A stretch of DNA of 64,000 nt from Synechococcus sp. UW179A (GCF_900473965.1 NZ_UCNJ01000025.1:248001-312000); one strand, 5' to 3'. Shown: positions 26,969 through 36,050, counted from the stretch's first letter. Numbers and translations are program-made. Notes: generated by a model from the letters alone, not told the origin.

Positions 26969-27346
26969 GTTTCGTTTGTGCGCCAGCTGTCTTGGGTGCT
27001 GCTGCGACGCCTAGCTGCGCCTGTATCCCCCCCCTCCCAAGGCAGGGCGTCGGGGTGCGTTCGTTCACGTCTCAGCGAGTCAGGCGGCTCTTTGTTGCCT
27101 CCTTGGGCCATGTCGTCTGAGACCTATGGGGTTTCAAGGACTCACCGTTTCGGTTATGGGTAATGATGCTCATTGTTTTCCACTCACTGAATCATTTCAG
27201 CTTGATAGAGGTTAAGTCGCTACTTGTTCGACTTCAATAGCAAAAGCCCGGGTATCTTTTGTGCTTGATGAGTCACTCGAATGCATGGCGTAAACACGAA
27301 AAATCTGCTGACATTTATTGATATTGGATTAAGTGATAGGGAACAC

Positions 27347-27457
27347 ATGATTGAGAGGATTCAAAGTGGTATCGCCAATCGAGGCAAGTCATTTCTTGCG
27401 TCAATCGTTTTGGCTCTGTTTGTCTTCGGTGTTGTTCAGATGCTCACTAGCGCTTGA
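27347..27457 (+). CDS. Single-span microprotein
   Basis: This 36-residue peptide starts MIERIQSGIANRG and has one hydrophobic segment (FLASIVLALFVFGVVQML). A good AGGGA ribosome binding site is six bases upstream. It resembles a small membrane subunit or regulator; no family can be assigned. Confidence 0.6.
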   Translation: MIERIQSGIANRGKSFLASIVLALFVFGVVQMLTSA

Positions 27458-27604
27458 CCAATAGCTGTCTTCTCTGATCTACCAGCCTGCATGCAGTGAG
27501 GTGTGACCCGTCTCATGGTTCAGGTTGACCAATTGCAGGGCCTGTGGCTCTCTGGGGTGATCACATCACCGTAGGCACTGCTCCGACCGCAAAAAGGACA
27601 TTGT

Positions 27605-27778
27605 TTGTATGGCTTCATCCCCAATCCAGGAGGCTGTCAACCCTGCAACGTTGGTCACTCTGTTTACAAGGCGTTTCAGCGTGTTGAGCAATTGAATGAA
27701 AGTCTGTTTGTTGAGCAGATCTGCTGCAGAGTTGGTGAGATTATCAACTCCAACAAGTCGTGCACGAAGTCTTGCTGA
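27605..27778 (+). CDS. Small Cys-rich protein (TTG start)
   Basis: This 57-residue frame starts with TTG behind an AAGGA site six bases away. It contains six Cys (GGCQPCNVG; EQICCRVG; KSCTKSC) and a helical middle (VYKAFQRVEQLNESL). The Cys pairs suggest zinc binding. The frame overlaps the next gene start by 19 bases. An upstream TAG limits the extension. Confidence 0.45.
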   Translation: MYGFIPNPGGCQPCNVGHSVYKAFQRVEQLNESLFVEQICCRVGEIINSNKSCTKSC

Positions 27779-27963
27779 TTGCTCAGCTGATTGCCTCGGA
27801 TGATTCAATTTTCCAAGCTTGGGTTGACAGTCGTACACCTGAAGAGCTCTGTGAAATCTACAGAGACGGCTTGATTCCCGCCAACATGTTGCCGGGAGGC
27901 CGTGCTGAAACACCCTGTAGTTTCGGCAATGTTGATGATCCTATGGACTACATTCCGCGATGA
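27760..27963 (+). CDS. Hypothetical small acidic protein
   Basis: This 67-residue protein (GTG start) begins MHEVLLIAQLIASDDSIFQAW. It has a helical pattern (RTPEELCEIYRDGLIPANML) and ends DDPMDYIPR. The early part overlaps the end of the Cys-rich frame. No family recognised. Confidence 0.55.
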   Translation: MHEVLLIAQLIASDDSIFQAWVDSRTPEELCEIYRDGLIPANMLPGGRAETPCSFGNVDDPMDYIPR

Positions 27964-27984
27964 TTTATCATTTGGATGTTTTCG

Positions 27985-28257
27985 TTAGAGCACTGGCGCA
28001 GCGCATCGGCGCCATCCAACTTTGATCATTTGCTTCCAAATTTCACTGGCATTTTGGTTTGATAGCTTTCGTCTGGACTGAGGAACCGGCGGTTGGGGAC
28101 GAATCCAAACGTAGGTTCTCAACTCAACCCAGTGCCCATGGGTCAACGAAGAATCAGGCTTGAATTGCACAATCAGTAGTTGGTCACCATTAACAAGCCA
28201 GCCTTCTCGGCCAGCCTTTTCGCTGGGGTCAACCGTGCTTGGGCCGCAATTCAACAT
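27985..28257 (-). CDS. DUF1651 protein
   Basis: This 90-residue protein matches the DUF1651 pattern of marine picocyanobacteria: an EGWLVNGDQLLIVQF strand pair, the LRTYVWIRPQPPVPQSRRKL middle, and the ASEIWKQMIKVGW helix before a C-terminal Arg/Pro end. Many copies usually occur per genome, with no known function. It is a good taxonomic marker for Synechococcus/Prochlorococcus. Confidence 0.85.
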   Translation of the reverse strand: MLNCGPSTVDPSEKAGREGWLVNGDQLLIVQFKPDSSLTHGHWVELRTYVWIRPQPPVPQSRRKLSNQNASEIWKQMIKVGWRRCAAPVL

Positions 28258-28421
28258 GAGGCAGAGTATGGCCTCGACTGCTTCTCAGCTGTCGTCGAAT
28301 GTCACCAAGTCAGCACTCGTTGGCCCATTGGTTGTAGCCAACGAATTTGGCTTGTGCTTCTGTTTCATCGATCGAATCAGCTGCTATTTCCAGCTATCAA
28401 GGGTGTAATCGCCATGAAGAG

Positions 28422-28640
28422 ATGGAAACCCTTCTGCTAATTACCCTTTTGATGGTTGCCGTCGATGGGCCGGTTACCCCTTCTGAACTCAGCAACGACA
28501 TCCAGAATGGAATCATGGCTGAGGATTTCAGCCCGAGCCCATCTGCATGGACTGGTGGTCCAGAGGTCAACATGTGGACAGGTGGTGCGAATCAGCCCTC
28601 CAATGATTTCTTTGACAGTCGTCAACCTGTCGCTAGGTGA
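28422..28640 (+). CDS. Hypothetical exported peptide
   Basis: With the ATG at 28422 this is a 72-residue protein that starts METLLLITLLMVAVDGPVTP, like a short signal sequence. The rest is Asn/Ser/Pro/Trp-rich (SAWTGGPEVNMWTGGANQP) with two related WTGG units. Secreted small protein of unknown role. Confidence 0.5.
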   Translation: METLLLITLLMVAVDGPVTPSELSNDIQNGIMAEDFSPSPSAWTGGPEVNMWTGGANQPSNDFFDSRQPVAR

Positions 28641-28801
28641 TCCAATCAGCAAAGATCAGTCGCTGGGTCACTGCTAGGTGGGGGTTCGATTGCCAATTTC
28701 AGCCGAAACAGCACAGTCTGATGCCATAATCTGAGGCCATAAGAATAATTATATGGCAAAAGATTTTATACTCCAATCATCGTCGTTGGTTTGTAGAGAG
28801 G

Positions 28802-30142
28802 TCATGATGATGGTTTCTCTTGAATATCTTTGGATGTAATGCTTATCGAGTCTTGGATATGCAAGGTTCTCTGTGGAAATGGTATTTCGATCGAGTTCTC
28901 TTGCAATGTTTTCCAAATCATCAGATTCACTTCGCTTGTTACACGAATACCCCCCATCACATCCTGGATAAAGAATTTCACATAAAAATCTAAGCTTGAA
29001 TCCCCATAGGCAATGAACATGGTTGATGGTTCTGGATCTTCGAGAACCTCTGGATGTGATCTCACAACATTGGTAATTAATCGAATAACTTGATTTGGAT
29101 CACTTCCATAACTAACTCCAAAATATGATTTTCTTGCAATGATATTGTGGTTTTTGGTATAGGTTGTGATTTGGTTGCTGAAAAACAGGTTGTTCGGAAT
29201 GATTCTCTCAGAATGGTCATTCACGTTCGTGACTGTTACAGCTCTTAGTCCACAATCTGTTATTTTAGCGATTTGAAAGGCTTCTCCTGAGCTATCAAGA
29301 AGGTTGAGATTAATCACATCACCGGGTTTGGTTGAGCCTTCTATTAGCAACCAGATTCCACTGACAAAGTTACTGATAATTTCTTTAAGGCCGAGACCAA
29401 TGCCAACAGAGAGTCCGCCTGTAATCAGACCAAATACAGTTGGATTAATACCAATTGCGCCAATGATAATAAAAACACCTAAACCAACAAGCCCATAACG
29501 AATTAAAGTGAAAATTGCTTTTGATACTTCGCGGTCTTGGATGCTATTTGATCCAAAGCTCCATTCGAGTATTTGCGTGATGAGCGATGACAAATTGACC
29601 CATAAATAGAGACCAATGGTTATCAGCAACGCATCCCCAATGTTGAAAGGTGTGCCAAAGAGTTGGATAATAGTTGATCCAAGTAATGATAAAGGGTCTC
29701 CAAATATTTGAATGACCTCGAAGAGAAGATATCCAATAAAAATAGGTATGAAAAGCCTGGTCTTGTATTTCTTGATTTGTTCAGCTTTGTCTCTGTTAAC
29801 TGAATAAATCAGCACTTGGAATAAAATTGTCAATATGATGTAAACCAGTAATAGAGCCCATGCGTGTTGAATAATTCCATTGGGTCTTCTGATGATCTCC
29901 ATTAATGCGTAGATCATTGATAGTAAGACAAGCGCCAGAGATGCGGCTGTAGCCTTGGGTTTGATTGGGGCTTTTAATAGTTTTAAATTGATCTTTGCTT
30001 TGGATGCAATAGTCCATCCAGTTAGTAAGCAGATAATGATAATTAGAACTTGGGTGCTTACAGCTGTTCGGCTAAAGGCGTGCCAAAGCTCATTACAAAA
30101 TTGAATAACGGGCTCCAGATTGATTTTGCTTGATGTTGTCAT
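28802..30142 (-). CDS. MscS-type mechanosensitive channel
   Basis: This 446-residue protein has about six to eight membrane segments. The MscS pore helix and beta domain follow: IGLGLKEIISNFVSGIWLLIEGSTKPGDVINL, then ITDCGLRAVTVTNVNDHSERIIPNN, and the C-terminal domain with VRSHPEVLEDPEP. The N-terminal extra helices make it larger than E. coli MscS. The start overlaps the stop of the solute-binding lipoprotein gene by four bases, so the two are translationally coupled, which is an unusual partner for a channel. Confidence 0.92.
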   Translation of the reverse strand: MTTSSKINLEPVIQFCNELWHAFSRTAVSTQVLIIIICLLTGWTIASKAKINLKLLKAPIKPKATAASLALVLLSMIYALMEIIRRPNGIIQHAWALLLVYIILTILFQVLIYSVNRDKAEQIKKYKTRLFIPIFIGYLLFEVIQIFGDPLSLLGSTIIQLFGTPFNIGDALLITIGLYLWVNLSSLITQILEWSFGSNSIQDREVSKAIFTLIRYGLVGLGVFIIIGAIGINPTVFGLITGGLSVGIGLGLKEIISNFVSGIWLLIEGSTKPGDVINLNLLDSSGEAFQIAKITDCGLRAVTVTNVNDHSERIIPNNLFFSNQITTYTKNHNIIARKSYFGVSYGSDPNQVIRLITNVVRSHPEVLEDPEPSTMFIAYGDSSLDFYVKFFIQDVMGGIRVTSEVNLMIWKTLQENSIEIPFPQRTLHIQDSISITSKDIQEKPSS

Positions 30143-31443
30143 TGGGGACTCTCAAGCAGCTCAATAATTTCATTACTGGCTTTCACGGGATCGATCAAGC
30201 CCGCAGTTGCGTCTTGATAAAGTTCCTGGATTAGGTTGAAATTCAAAAACATAGTTTGCAACTCTTTCTCTGTCAGCTCAGATGAATTGGCGAAAGACTT
30301 TTCTGATGTATTATGTACCGGCAACAACTGTTTATTGAAATCGCTATTTTTGTTTATCGGTAATAGTGAGTTCCAATTGATTGCGATCTGTTGCTGTTGA
30401 TCAACACTAATCGCATAATTACTAAATCGTAGAGCCAGTTTTTTCTGGTTTTTGCTTGCAAAGGGATTTACCGCAAAAGAAGCTCCAGTAAGCCTTGGCG
30501 CTGAGTTTTTGCCATTAATAGTTGGCAACTCACCAATCCCCAGATTTTGCGTCCCAAGCTTATCTCTTAGTAATGGTAGGTCAATTGATTCACAATTAAT
30601 AATACTAATCTTGCCCTCAGAGAAATATTCAGTCATCAATGATGAATTCTTGAATATCGCCATGTTGGGCTCTTCATCACTTTTTTTAAGCAACTTAATC
30701 CAATCACTCAGTCCATCTTTGAGGACCTGGCTGGAGCTCTTGTTCGTTCCAAACAAGTTAGCATTAAACCCCGGAAGTCCCCAGATTGTTTCAAGAAAGT
30801 TTCCGCCTATTGCTATTGAAACTCCTGACTTAGAAGTTTGGATTAATTCATCAAAAGTCTCAGGTGCTCTGTTGACTTTTTGCTTGTTGAAGCAAAGTAA
30901 TTGAACATTAATGATAAAAGGTATTGCATAGAGAGACCCATTAACCTTCATGGATTGTAGAAGCTTTGGTCGGATTTCTTTAAGCCTCACACTTTTGGGT
31001 GGAATTGCTTCAATTTCATTCTTTTTGCTAAGTGCCGGGATCATAAAATTATGCACAAGTAACAAGTCTGGCCCCAGTCCATCCTTTACCTGTTCCGAAT
31101 ATCTTTTGTAGATACTTGAGTCTGAGTATTTTCTCCAAATAACATTGACCATGCTGTATCTTTGTTCAAATCGCTTGATAAGTTCTTTCAGGGTTTGATC
31201 AATCTTTTTCTGTATCAGTGGGTTCATCCCCTCGTAGTTTGGTGTCCAGATGGAAAGTGATCCTGCTGGAGGTGTTTGATTTTTCTTTTCTCTAGATTCC
31301 AATTCAAACCAGGGCCCTCCCTGAATTTGACTGCTGTAAGCAGAGAGGTTTGGAGTTGTTGTTGATGTCTGATCATTGCAGCCCTGCAGAAGTAGGCTTG
31401 CAGCCAGGAGTGTTGATGCGGCTAGAGCTGAGTTTCGAATCAC
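30139..31443 (-). CDS. Extracellular solute-binding lipoprotein (ABC family 1 type)
   Basis: This 434-residue protein has a lipoprotein signal (LLAASLLLQGCND, Cys22). It has the fold pattern of family 1 solute-binding proteins: an early LSIWTPNYEGMNPLIQ, a central GLGPDLLLVHNFMIPAL strand, AIPFIINVQLLCFNKQKV and a late LTGASFAVNPFASKNQK. Such proteins usually bind sugars and deliver them to an ABC permease. No permease or ATPase lies in this operon; the next gene, coupled by a four-base overlap, is an MscS channel. The ligand is unknown. Confidence 0.85.
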   Translation of the reverse strand: MIRNSALAASTLLAASLLLQGCNDQTSTTTPNLSAYSSQIQGGPWFELESREKKNQTPPAGSLSIWTPNYEGMNPLIQKKIDQTLKELIKRFEQRYSMVNVIWRKYSDSSIYKRYSEQVKDGLGPDLLLVHNFMIPALSKKNEIEAIPPKSVRLKEIRPKLLQSMKVNGSLYAIPFIINVQLLCFNKQKVNRAPETFDELIQTSKSGVSIAIGGNFLETIWGLPGFNANLFGTNKSSSQVLKDGLSDWIKLLKKSDEEPNMAIFKNSSLMTEYFSEGKISIINCESIDLPLLRDKLGTQNLGIGELPTINGKNSAPRLTGASFAVNPFASKNQKKLALRFSNYAISVDQQQQIAINWNSLLPINKNSDFNKQLLPVHNTSEKSFANSSELTEKELQTMFLNFNLIQELYQDATAGLIDPVKASNEIIELLESPQ

Positions 31444-31725
31444 TTCTCCTCAGATCTCTATTTAAATTGTGCTGGTTTATGCAGAGATAGTCGTGAATTA
31501 CTTAATTATTTTCGGTTGTGACGCCAGTTAATAGCACAATTGAGCTTTCTTCTCGACTTTTCAACTGACTTTAGACCTCAGTCAACTTTCTACGCTTTTA
31601 ATATTGCCATCGATTGATCTGTTTGACTGTGTTCGAACACTTTCATAATTTTCATTGAATGTGTCATTTGCTGCTGACAGTTTTGAAGTCGCTAGCTAAA
31701 GAGAGCCTAGAGAAATAGGTTACTC

Positions 31726-32148
31726 GTGACAAGTGAAGAACTTGATGGCCTTGATAGTCAGTCTGTCAGCGATTCAGTCAGTGCCCAGTCTCTGGAGACT
31801 TCATTAGTCTGGACACCTCAGACCGTTGCTTTATCGATTCTTCTCTTCATTGCTGCTGGGCTTCTTGAAGTCGGTGGCGGCTGGCTCGTTTGGCAAACAA
31901 TCAGAGAGGATAAAAATTGGACTTATGCAGCGGCCGGAGTTATCGCACTGATTGGCTATGGATTTGTACCTTGCTTGCAGCCTACCTCTGATTTCGGTAG
32001 GGTCTATGCGATTTATGGTGGGTTTTTTATTGTTTTGGCATTTGCCTGGGCTAGGCAATTTGATGGATACTTGCCTGACATGGGTGATTTGGTCGGAGCC
32101 GGTATAGCTCTCTCTGGAGTTCTAGTTATTATGCTTTGGCCACGTTGA
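31726..32148 (+). CDS. YnfA/UPF0060 family membrane protein
   Basis: This 140-residue protein has four membrane helices and the family pattern LLFIAAGLLEVGGGWLVW, YGFVPCLQP, YGGFFIVLAFAW and DLVGAGIALSGVLVIMLWP. The N-terminal 30 residues are an acidic extension not seen in the 108-residue E. coli YnfA. The family has been proposed to belong to the small multidrug resistance group. A GTG start at 31726 is used. The P-type ATPase follows 93 bases later on the same strand, possibly in one transcript. Confidence 0.9.
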   Translation: MTSEELDGLDSQSVSDSVSAQSLETSLVWTPQTVALSILLFIAAGLLEVGGGWLVWQTIREDKNWTYAAAGVIALIGYGFVPCLQPTSDFGRVYAIYGGFFIVLAFAWARQFDGYLPDMGDLVGAGIALSGVLVIMLWPR

Positions 32149-32241
32149 TCTCATCAACTCTATGTCTATTAATCAATCTGTGAATATAATCTTACTGCTT
32201 GTTTCTTGCGATATTTGAATTGTCTATAAAACATACTTGTC

Positions 32242-34404
32242 ATGATTAATGTGAATTCACAATCTACATCCTTTTCGCATCCTGATCCAGGATTGACACT
32301 TTCCATTCCTGGGATGGATTGCACCAGTGAGCAACTAGAAATTGAGGCTGCATTGGATGGGATTGAGGGCATTAGCACCCAACTCTTTAACCTTTCCAAA
32401 CGTACTTTGGTTCTGTCAGGTAAGCCCCAAGCTTTGACTGCCGCACAAGTTTTGATTCAGCAACTTGGCTATAGGGTTGAGACAATTTCTGACGCCGATA
32501 AGGCTACGGATGTTCAGAAGATGTCTTGGAAGCGTTTATTATTCTCACTCTTTTTGTCTCTTCTCGCTGAAATTTTAGAACTATTATCCTCTGGCTCGAT
32601 TGTTGGACGAGCTTTGGTGATCGGAAGTTCGTTGAGTGCCATTGCCTTGGCTGGTTTGCCTGTATATCTGCAGGGCATTTCTGCTTTGCGAAGAATCAAA
32701 TTGAATATGAACTCTTTGATGTCTGTAGCAGTAACTGGTGCATGTCTTATTGGTTATTGGCCTGAAGCAGCAATGGTAATGTCTTTATTTTCAATTGCAG
32801 AGCAATTGGAATCTCAGGCTTCTAACAGAGCAAGAAATGCTATCTCTAAGCTTGGCAAACTAGCTCCTGATTTCGCGACTACGCAAATGAGTGACCTCTC
32901 GTGGAAGAGTGTCGCTGTTAAGAACATCAGGATTGATAATCTTGTAAGAGTCGATGCTGGTGACAGGATTCCACTTGATGGTGTAATACAAGCAGGACAA
33001 AGTTCTATTGATCAGTCATCCGTTACCGGTGAAAGTATGCCTGTGGAAAAGATTGTTGGTGATCAAGTATTTGCAGGTACTATCAATACAACTGGGTCTT
33101 TTGTTTTTCGTGTTTCATCATTAGAATCTGATAGTACCATTGCTCGTATCATTCGTGCCGTCGAGCAGGCTCAGTCTTCACGTGCTCCGATGCAACGTTT
33201 TGTAGATCGTTTTGCTGCCCAATACACACCTGCAGTTTTTTATTTAGCGATTGCTGTTGCGGTCCTATCTCCTGTTTTCTTTGATGTTTCTGTTCTCAAT
33301 GCCATTTATAGGGCATTAGTGTTGCTTGTGATTGCTTGTCCATGTGCGCTTGTGATTGCTACACCTGTCACTTTAGTCAGCGGTTTGACTGCTGCAGCGC
33401 GAAAAGGAATCGTAATTAAGGGCGGTCTTTTTCTCGAACAAGTCCCCAGGCTGAAGACTATTGCATTCGATAAGACTGGAACTTTAACGATCGGACGCCC
33501 ATCATTGGTGCAGTTTCATCCTTTGATTGGAGGGAGTCAGTTAATTCATCTTAAGCAGTATTGCGTCTCACTGGCTACGCAATCCAAGCATCCTGTATCC
33601 CGTGCAATCGAAGCAGGCATTGATGTAGATCATCTTCAGGTGGAAGAGTTCGAGGCTCTGATTGGCAAGGGCCTGACAGCATTGATCAACAACCGACGTT
33701 TCTACCTTGGTAATCAACGATGGCTCAAGGAGATTGTTCCTATTAGTCCACAGATCGAATCGTTGATTATAAGTCACGAGAACGCAGGTTGTAGTGTCTC
33801 GCTCCTTGCCGATAATCAGGAATATTTAGCCTTGTTAGCTGTTGCTGATCAGCCACGTTCAACATCAGCACGAGCAATTGACCTCCTTCATAAAATGAAT
33901 ATTAGAACCGTAATGTTGAGTGGTGATAACCGAATTAGTGCAAGTTTAATTGCATCTCAGATTGGTATTGATCGAGTATTTAGCGATCTTCTTCCAGAAC
34001 AAAAATTACTTACCCTAAAGATTTTGCAGGACAAGTCTCCAACTGGAATGGTTGGAGATGGCATTAATGATGCTCCCGCATTAGCAGGAGCGCAGGTTGG
34101 CTTTGCAATGGGTGCAGCTGGCAGTGATGCGGCGATGGAGGCTGCTGATGTTGTGATCATGGATGACGACCCAATGCGGCTTGTTGATGTAATCCAAATT
34201 TCTCGTCGTACTTTGCATCTGCTATGGCAAAATATTGTCTTAATTGTTCTTATCAAGGGCTCATTTCTGTTATTGGCTTTGCTGGGGTACGCAACAATGT
34301 GGCAGGCTGTTTTTGCCGATATGGGTACTAGCTTGATCGTAGTGTTTAACAGTTTGCGTCTTCTTGGCGGTTCGTCTTCAGTTTCTTCGCCTTCTCTTTC
34401 TTGA
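32242..34404 (+). CDS. Heavy-metal P1B-type ATPase (Zn/Cd efflux-like)
   Basis: This 720-residue ATPase has an N-terminal metal-binding-like domain (SIPGMDCTSEQLEIEAAL) and membrane helices. The TGES loop (SVTGESMPVEK), metal-site motif ACPCALVIATPV, phosphorylation motif DKTGTLT (Asp410) and hinge GDGINDAPALA are all present. The CPC site fits a soft-metal pump, and the overall form is ZntA/CadA-like. Oddly, the N-terminal domain has only one Cys (G-M-D-C-T-S-E) where a C-x-x-C is usual, so it should bind metal weakly or not at all. No ArsR/SmtB-type regulator is adjacent. Confidence 0.94.
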   Translation: MINVNSQSTSFSHPDPGLTLSIPGMDCTSEQLEIEAALDGIEGISTQLFNLSKRTLVLSGKPQALTAAQVLIQQLGYRVETISDADKATDVQKMSWKRLLFSLFLSLLAEILELLSSGSIVGRALVIGSSLSAIALAGLPVYLQGISALRRIKLNMNSLMSVAVTGACLIGYWPEAAMVMSLFSIAEQLESQASNRARNAISKLGKLAPDFATTQMSDLSWKSVAVKNIRIDNLVRVDAGDRIPLDGVIQAGQSSIDQSSVTGESMPVEKIVGDQVFAGTINTTGSFVFRVSSLESDSTIARIIRAVEQAQSSRAPMQRFVDRFAAQYTPAVFYLAIAVAVLSPVFFDVSVLNAIYRALVLLVIACPCALVIATPVTLVSGLTAAARKGIVIKGGLFLEQVPRLKTIAFDKTGTLTIGRPSLVQFHPLIGGSQLIHLKQYCVSLATQSKHPVSRAIEAGIDVDHLQVEEFEALIGKGLTALINNRRFYLGNQRWLKEIVPISPQIESLIISHENAGCSVSLLADNQEYLALLAVADQPRSTSARAIDLLHKMNIRTVMLSGDNRISASLIASQIGIDRVFSDLLPEQKLLTLKILQDKSPTGMVGDGINDAPALAGAQVGFAMGAAGSDAAMEAADVVIMDDDPMRLVDVIQISRRTLHLLWQNIVLIVLIKGSFLLLALLGYATMWQAVFADMGTSLIVVFNSLRLLGGSSSVSSPSLS

Positions 34405-34416
34405 TTCCATGTATTT

Positions 34417-34602
34417 TTACAGACCTTCCTGATGGCGTCTTGATCCCATTTGAGCTCGCCATAAATCAATCAGTTCTCTTGCACGTGCGTGAGCGGATAG
34501 ATCACCTCTGTTAACACCACTGCGGTATTTTTGGTCGAGAAGCTGATCCAGCCAATCGAGAGCAGCCTCGTCGAGATGCCATTCTGTGGGGTATTGATTC
34601 AT
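34417..34602 (-). CDS. Hypothetical small protein
   Basis: This 61-residue protein starts MNQYPTEWHLDEAALDWLDQ and is a helical, charged domain (QLLDQKYRSGVNRGDLSAHARARELIDLW). The start codon overlaps the stop of a 26-codon frame before it (ATGA), which suggests coupling. It lies convergent to the P-type ATPase, with 12 bases between their ends. No family recognised. Confidence 0.65.
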   Translation of the reverse strand: MNQYPTEWHLDEAALDWLDQLLDQKYRSGVNRGDLSAHARARELIDLWRAQMGSRRHQEGL

Positions 34603-34679
34603 CGGCGTTTGTGTTTGTAGGTCTTTAAACGTTCTGTCGCTGTCCTTTCAGAAGCTTTGTAGGCATCGGCTGCGATCAT
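34599..34679 (-). CDS. Possible 26-residue leader-type ORF
   Basis: This frame starts MIAADAYKASERTATERLK and ends KHKRR, overlapping the next start by four bases. The basic helical peptide might be translated for coupling, or may be chance; no ribosome binding site is visible. Confidence 0.35.
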   Translation of the reverse strand: MIAADAYKASERTATERLKTYKHKRR

Positions 34680-34727
34680 CAGTTAACGACTTCTTTTTGC
34701 CTTTGCTCGAACTGGTGCACAACGCTA

Positions 34728-35155
34728 TCAGATACTCGGATTCCAAGCGGGTGGTTCAGATCCCTGAATCAACTGCAGCTCAGCTGGTTCTTCATCAATA
34801 GCCCACGAGCGATGCCCTTGTTTGTTTCGTGTGCGCTGATCATCTTTGAAATTGATTTCTCCCGGCCCCATGTCAACAATCACTCCATCCATTGTTTCAA
34901 TGCACCACTTTCCCTGTAACGGAACGATCCATTAGGCTTTAGATTTTCATGCCAGTCTTTCAGTTCTTCTGGCATCGAAATTGACGTAAGCATTGTGACA
35001 TGTTCTTTGTAGTATTTTGCATCGAAGACGGCGCCAGTGCCGTTCAAAAAGACCGATCTATCGTGTTTTTCAAACAATGTTTGCTTTGGCAACTCACTCC
35101 CTCCGATTAACCTACCCCCGCTAAAATTGAAGGTCCGAACTCTTCGTTGGATCAC
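34728..35155 (-). pseudogene. Cupin-fold protein gene with a frameshift
   Basis: Two adjacent frames together read as one cupin. The first (35155-34880) gives MIQRRVRTFNFSGGRL... up to DWHENLKPN. The second continues WIVPLQGKWCIETMDGVIVD, then MGPGEINFKDDQRTRNKQGH and SWAIDEEPAELQLIQ, which is the usual cupin order (tryptophan strand, G-x-W, PGE, DxxxxxGH). The switch point is near 34930, at an AAACCTAATGG run; in the second frame a TAA stands just before the joining Trp codon. A one-base indel is the simplest explanation. The first frame's ORF alone ends KQWME. A sequencing error cannot be excluded. Intact, the protein would have about 140 residues. Confidence 0.65.
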
Positions 35156-35207
35156 AATTAAGGGTTTTTTGTTTTGAATGATTGCCTGTTTGTTTTTGTT
35201 TTGACGG

Positions 35208-36050
35208 TTATTGATCGAGCTTCAGATCAATCATTTCATTTTCACTGCATTCTGCTAGTGAGCAGAGTGACATAAAAATAAAAATGGCTGATGCTGTTAG
35301 GCAGAGCAATATGGAATTTCTTTCTGAAGACAAGCCCAATGGTAGGTCAACACCAGTGTCATACCCATGCAGTGCAGACAGGCAGTACAGCACCGACCCA
35401 ATCAGAAAGCTGACACATGCCCACCACCCCAAATGATACTTTTCAAAAAACAATAATCTCCCGTGGCTGATCTCTGCATAGTGTGCAAGTCCCGAAATAA
35501 GAAACAAGATTGAGCCTGCCATATATGCATCTGGACCAAGTAGTTCTTGTGTTCTTGGGGCTAAATTGAGATTTAGCCAATCGCTGATGCTGTCTGTGTT
35601 GAAAAAGAGGGTTCCAGCTTTTGCTCCAATCACTCCGATTAGGGCAAGGCTAAACGAAACATGGATGTATTTTCTTTGCCGCCGCCATGCTCTAACGGTT
35701 TGCCATAACTGAGTTAGGCTTCCCACTAAAAACATGACTGAACCAACCATAAATAATGTTTTAAATATCCACTGGTTTTGTACCTCTGTGATCGAGCCAG
35801 CAACAAATAAAATTGACCCTAGTAGAAAGGCCATGGAGCTTTGTACCTCAAGTTTATTCCAGTGTTTAGGCAGAATGAGTGCCCTGATCATTTGGCGGTA
35901 AGACAGGGAAATGTAGTGATTGCCAAGCACTGGGCCCAAATCTTTCCTTAACCTACGGCTTGTATAAAAGTAACTTTGATCGATGTCGTTGGCTCTGGAC
36001 GCATCGGATCTGTTCCGGAAAGTCTTGTGGATGGTGCTTTTTCTGCTCAA
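35208..36050 (-). CDS. Multi-pass membrane protein with internal repeats
   Basis: This 280-residue protein has a basic N-terminal 70 residues and then about eight hydrophobic segments. A recurring unit of the form F-L-x-G-S-x-L-F-x-x-x-G appears four times (AFLLGSILFVAGSI, LFMVGSVMFLVGSL, YMAGSILFLISGL, SFLIGSVLYCLSAL). This duplication of two-helix units suggests a YrhK-like arrangement, although that assignment is weak. The C-terminus is acidic. The function is unknown. Confidence 0.6.
   Translation of the reverse strand: MSRKSTIHKTFRNRSDASRANDIDQSYFYTSRRLRKDLGPVLGNHYISLSYRQMIRALILPKHWNKLEVQSSMAFLLGSILFVAGSITEVQNQWIFKTLFMVGSVMFLVGSLTQLWQTVRAWRRQRKYIHVSFSLALIGVIGAKAGTLFFNTDSISDWLNLNLAPRTQELLGPDAYMAGSILFLISGLAHYAEISHGRLLFFEKYHLGWWACVSFLIGSVLYCLSALHGYDTGVDLPLGLSSERNSILLCLTASAIFIFMSLCSLAECSENEMIDLKLDQ

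Noticed and set aside
28660-28720. T-arm-like GGGTTCGATT considered as part of a tRNA
   Set aside because: No acceptor stem, anticodon arm or D arm can be formed around it.
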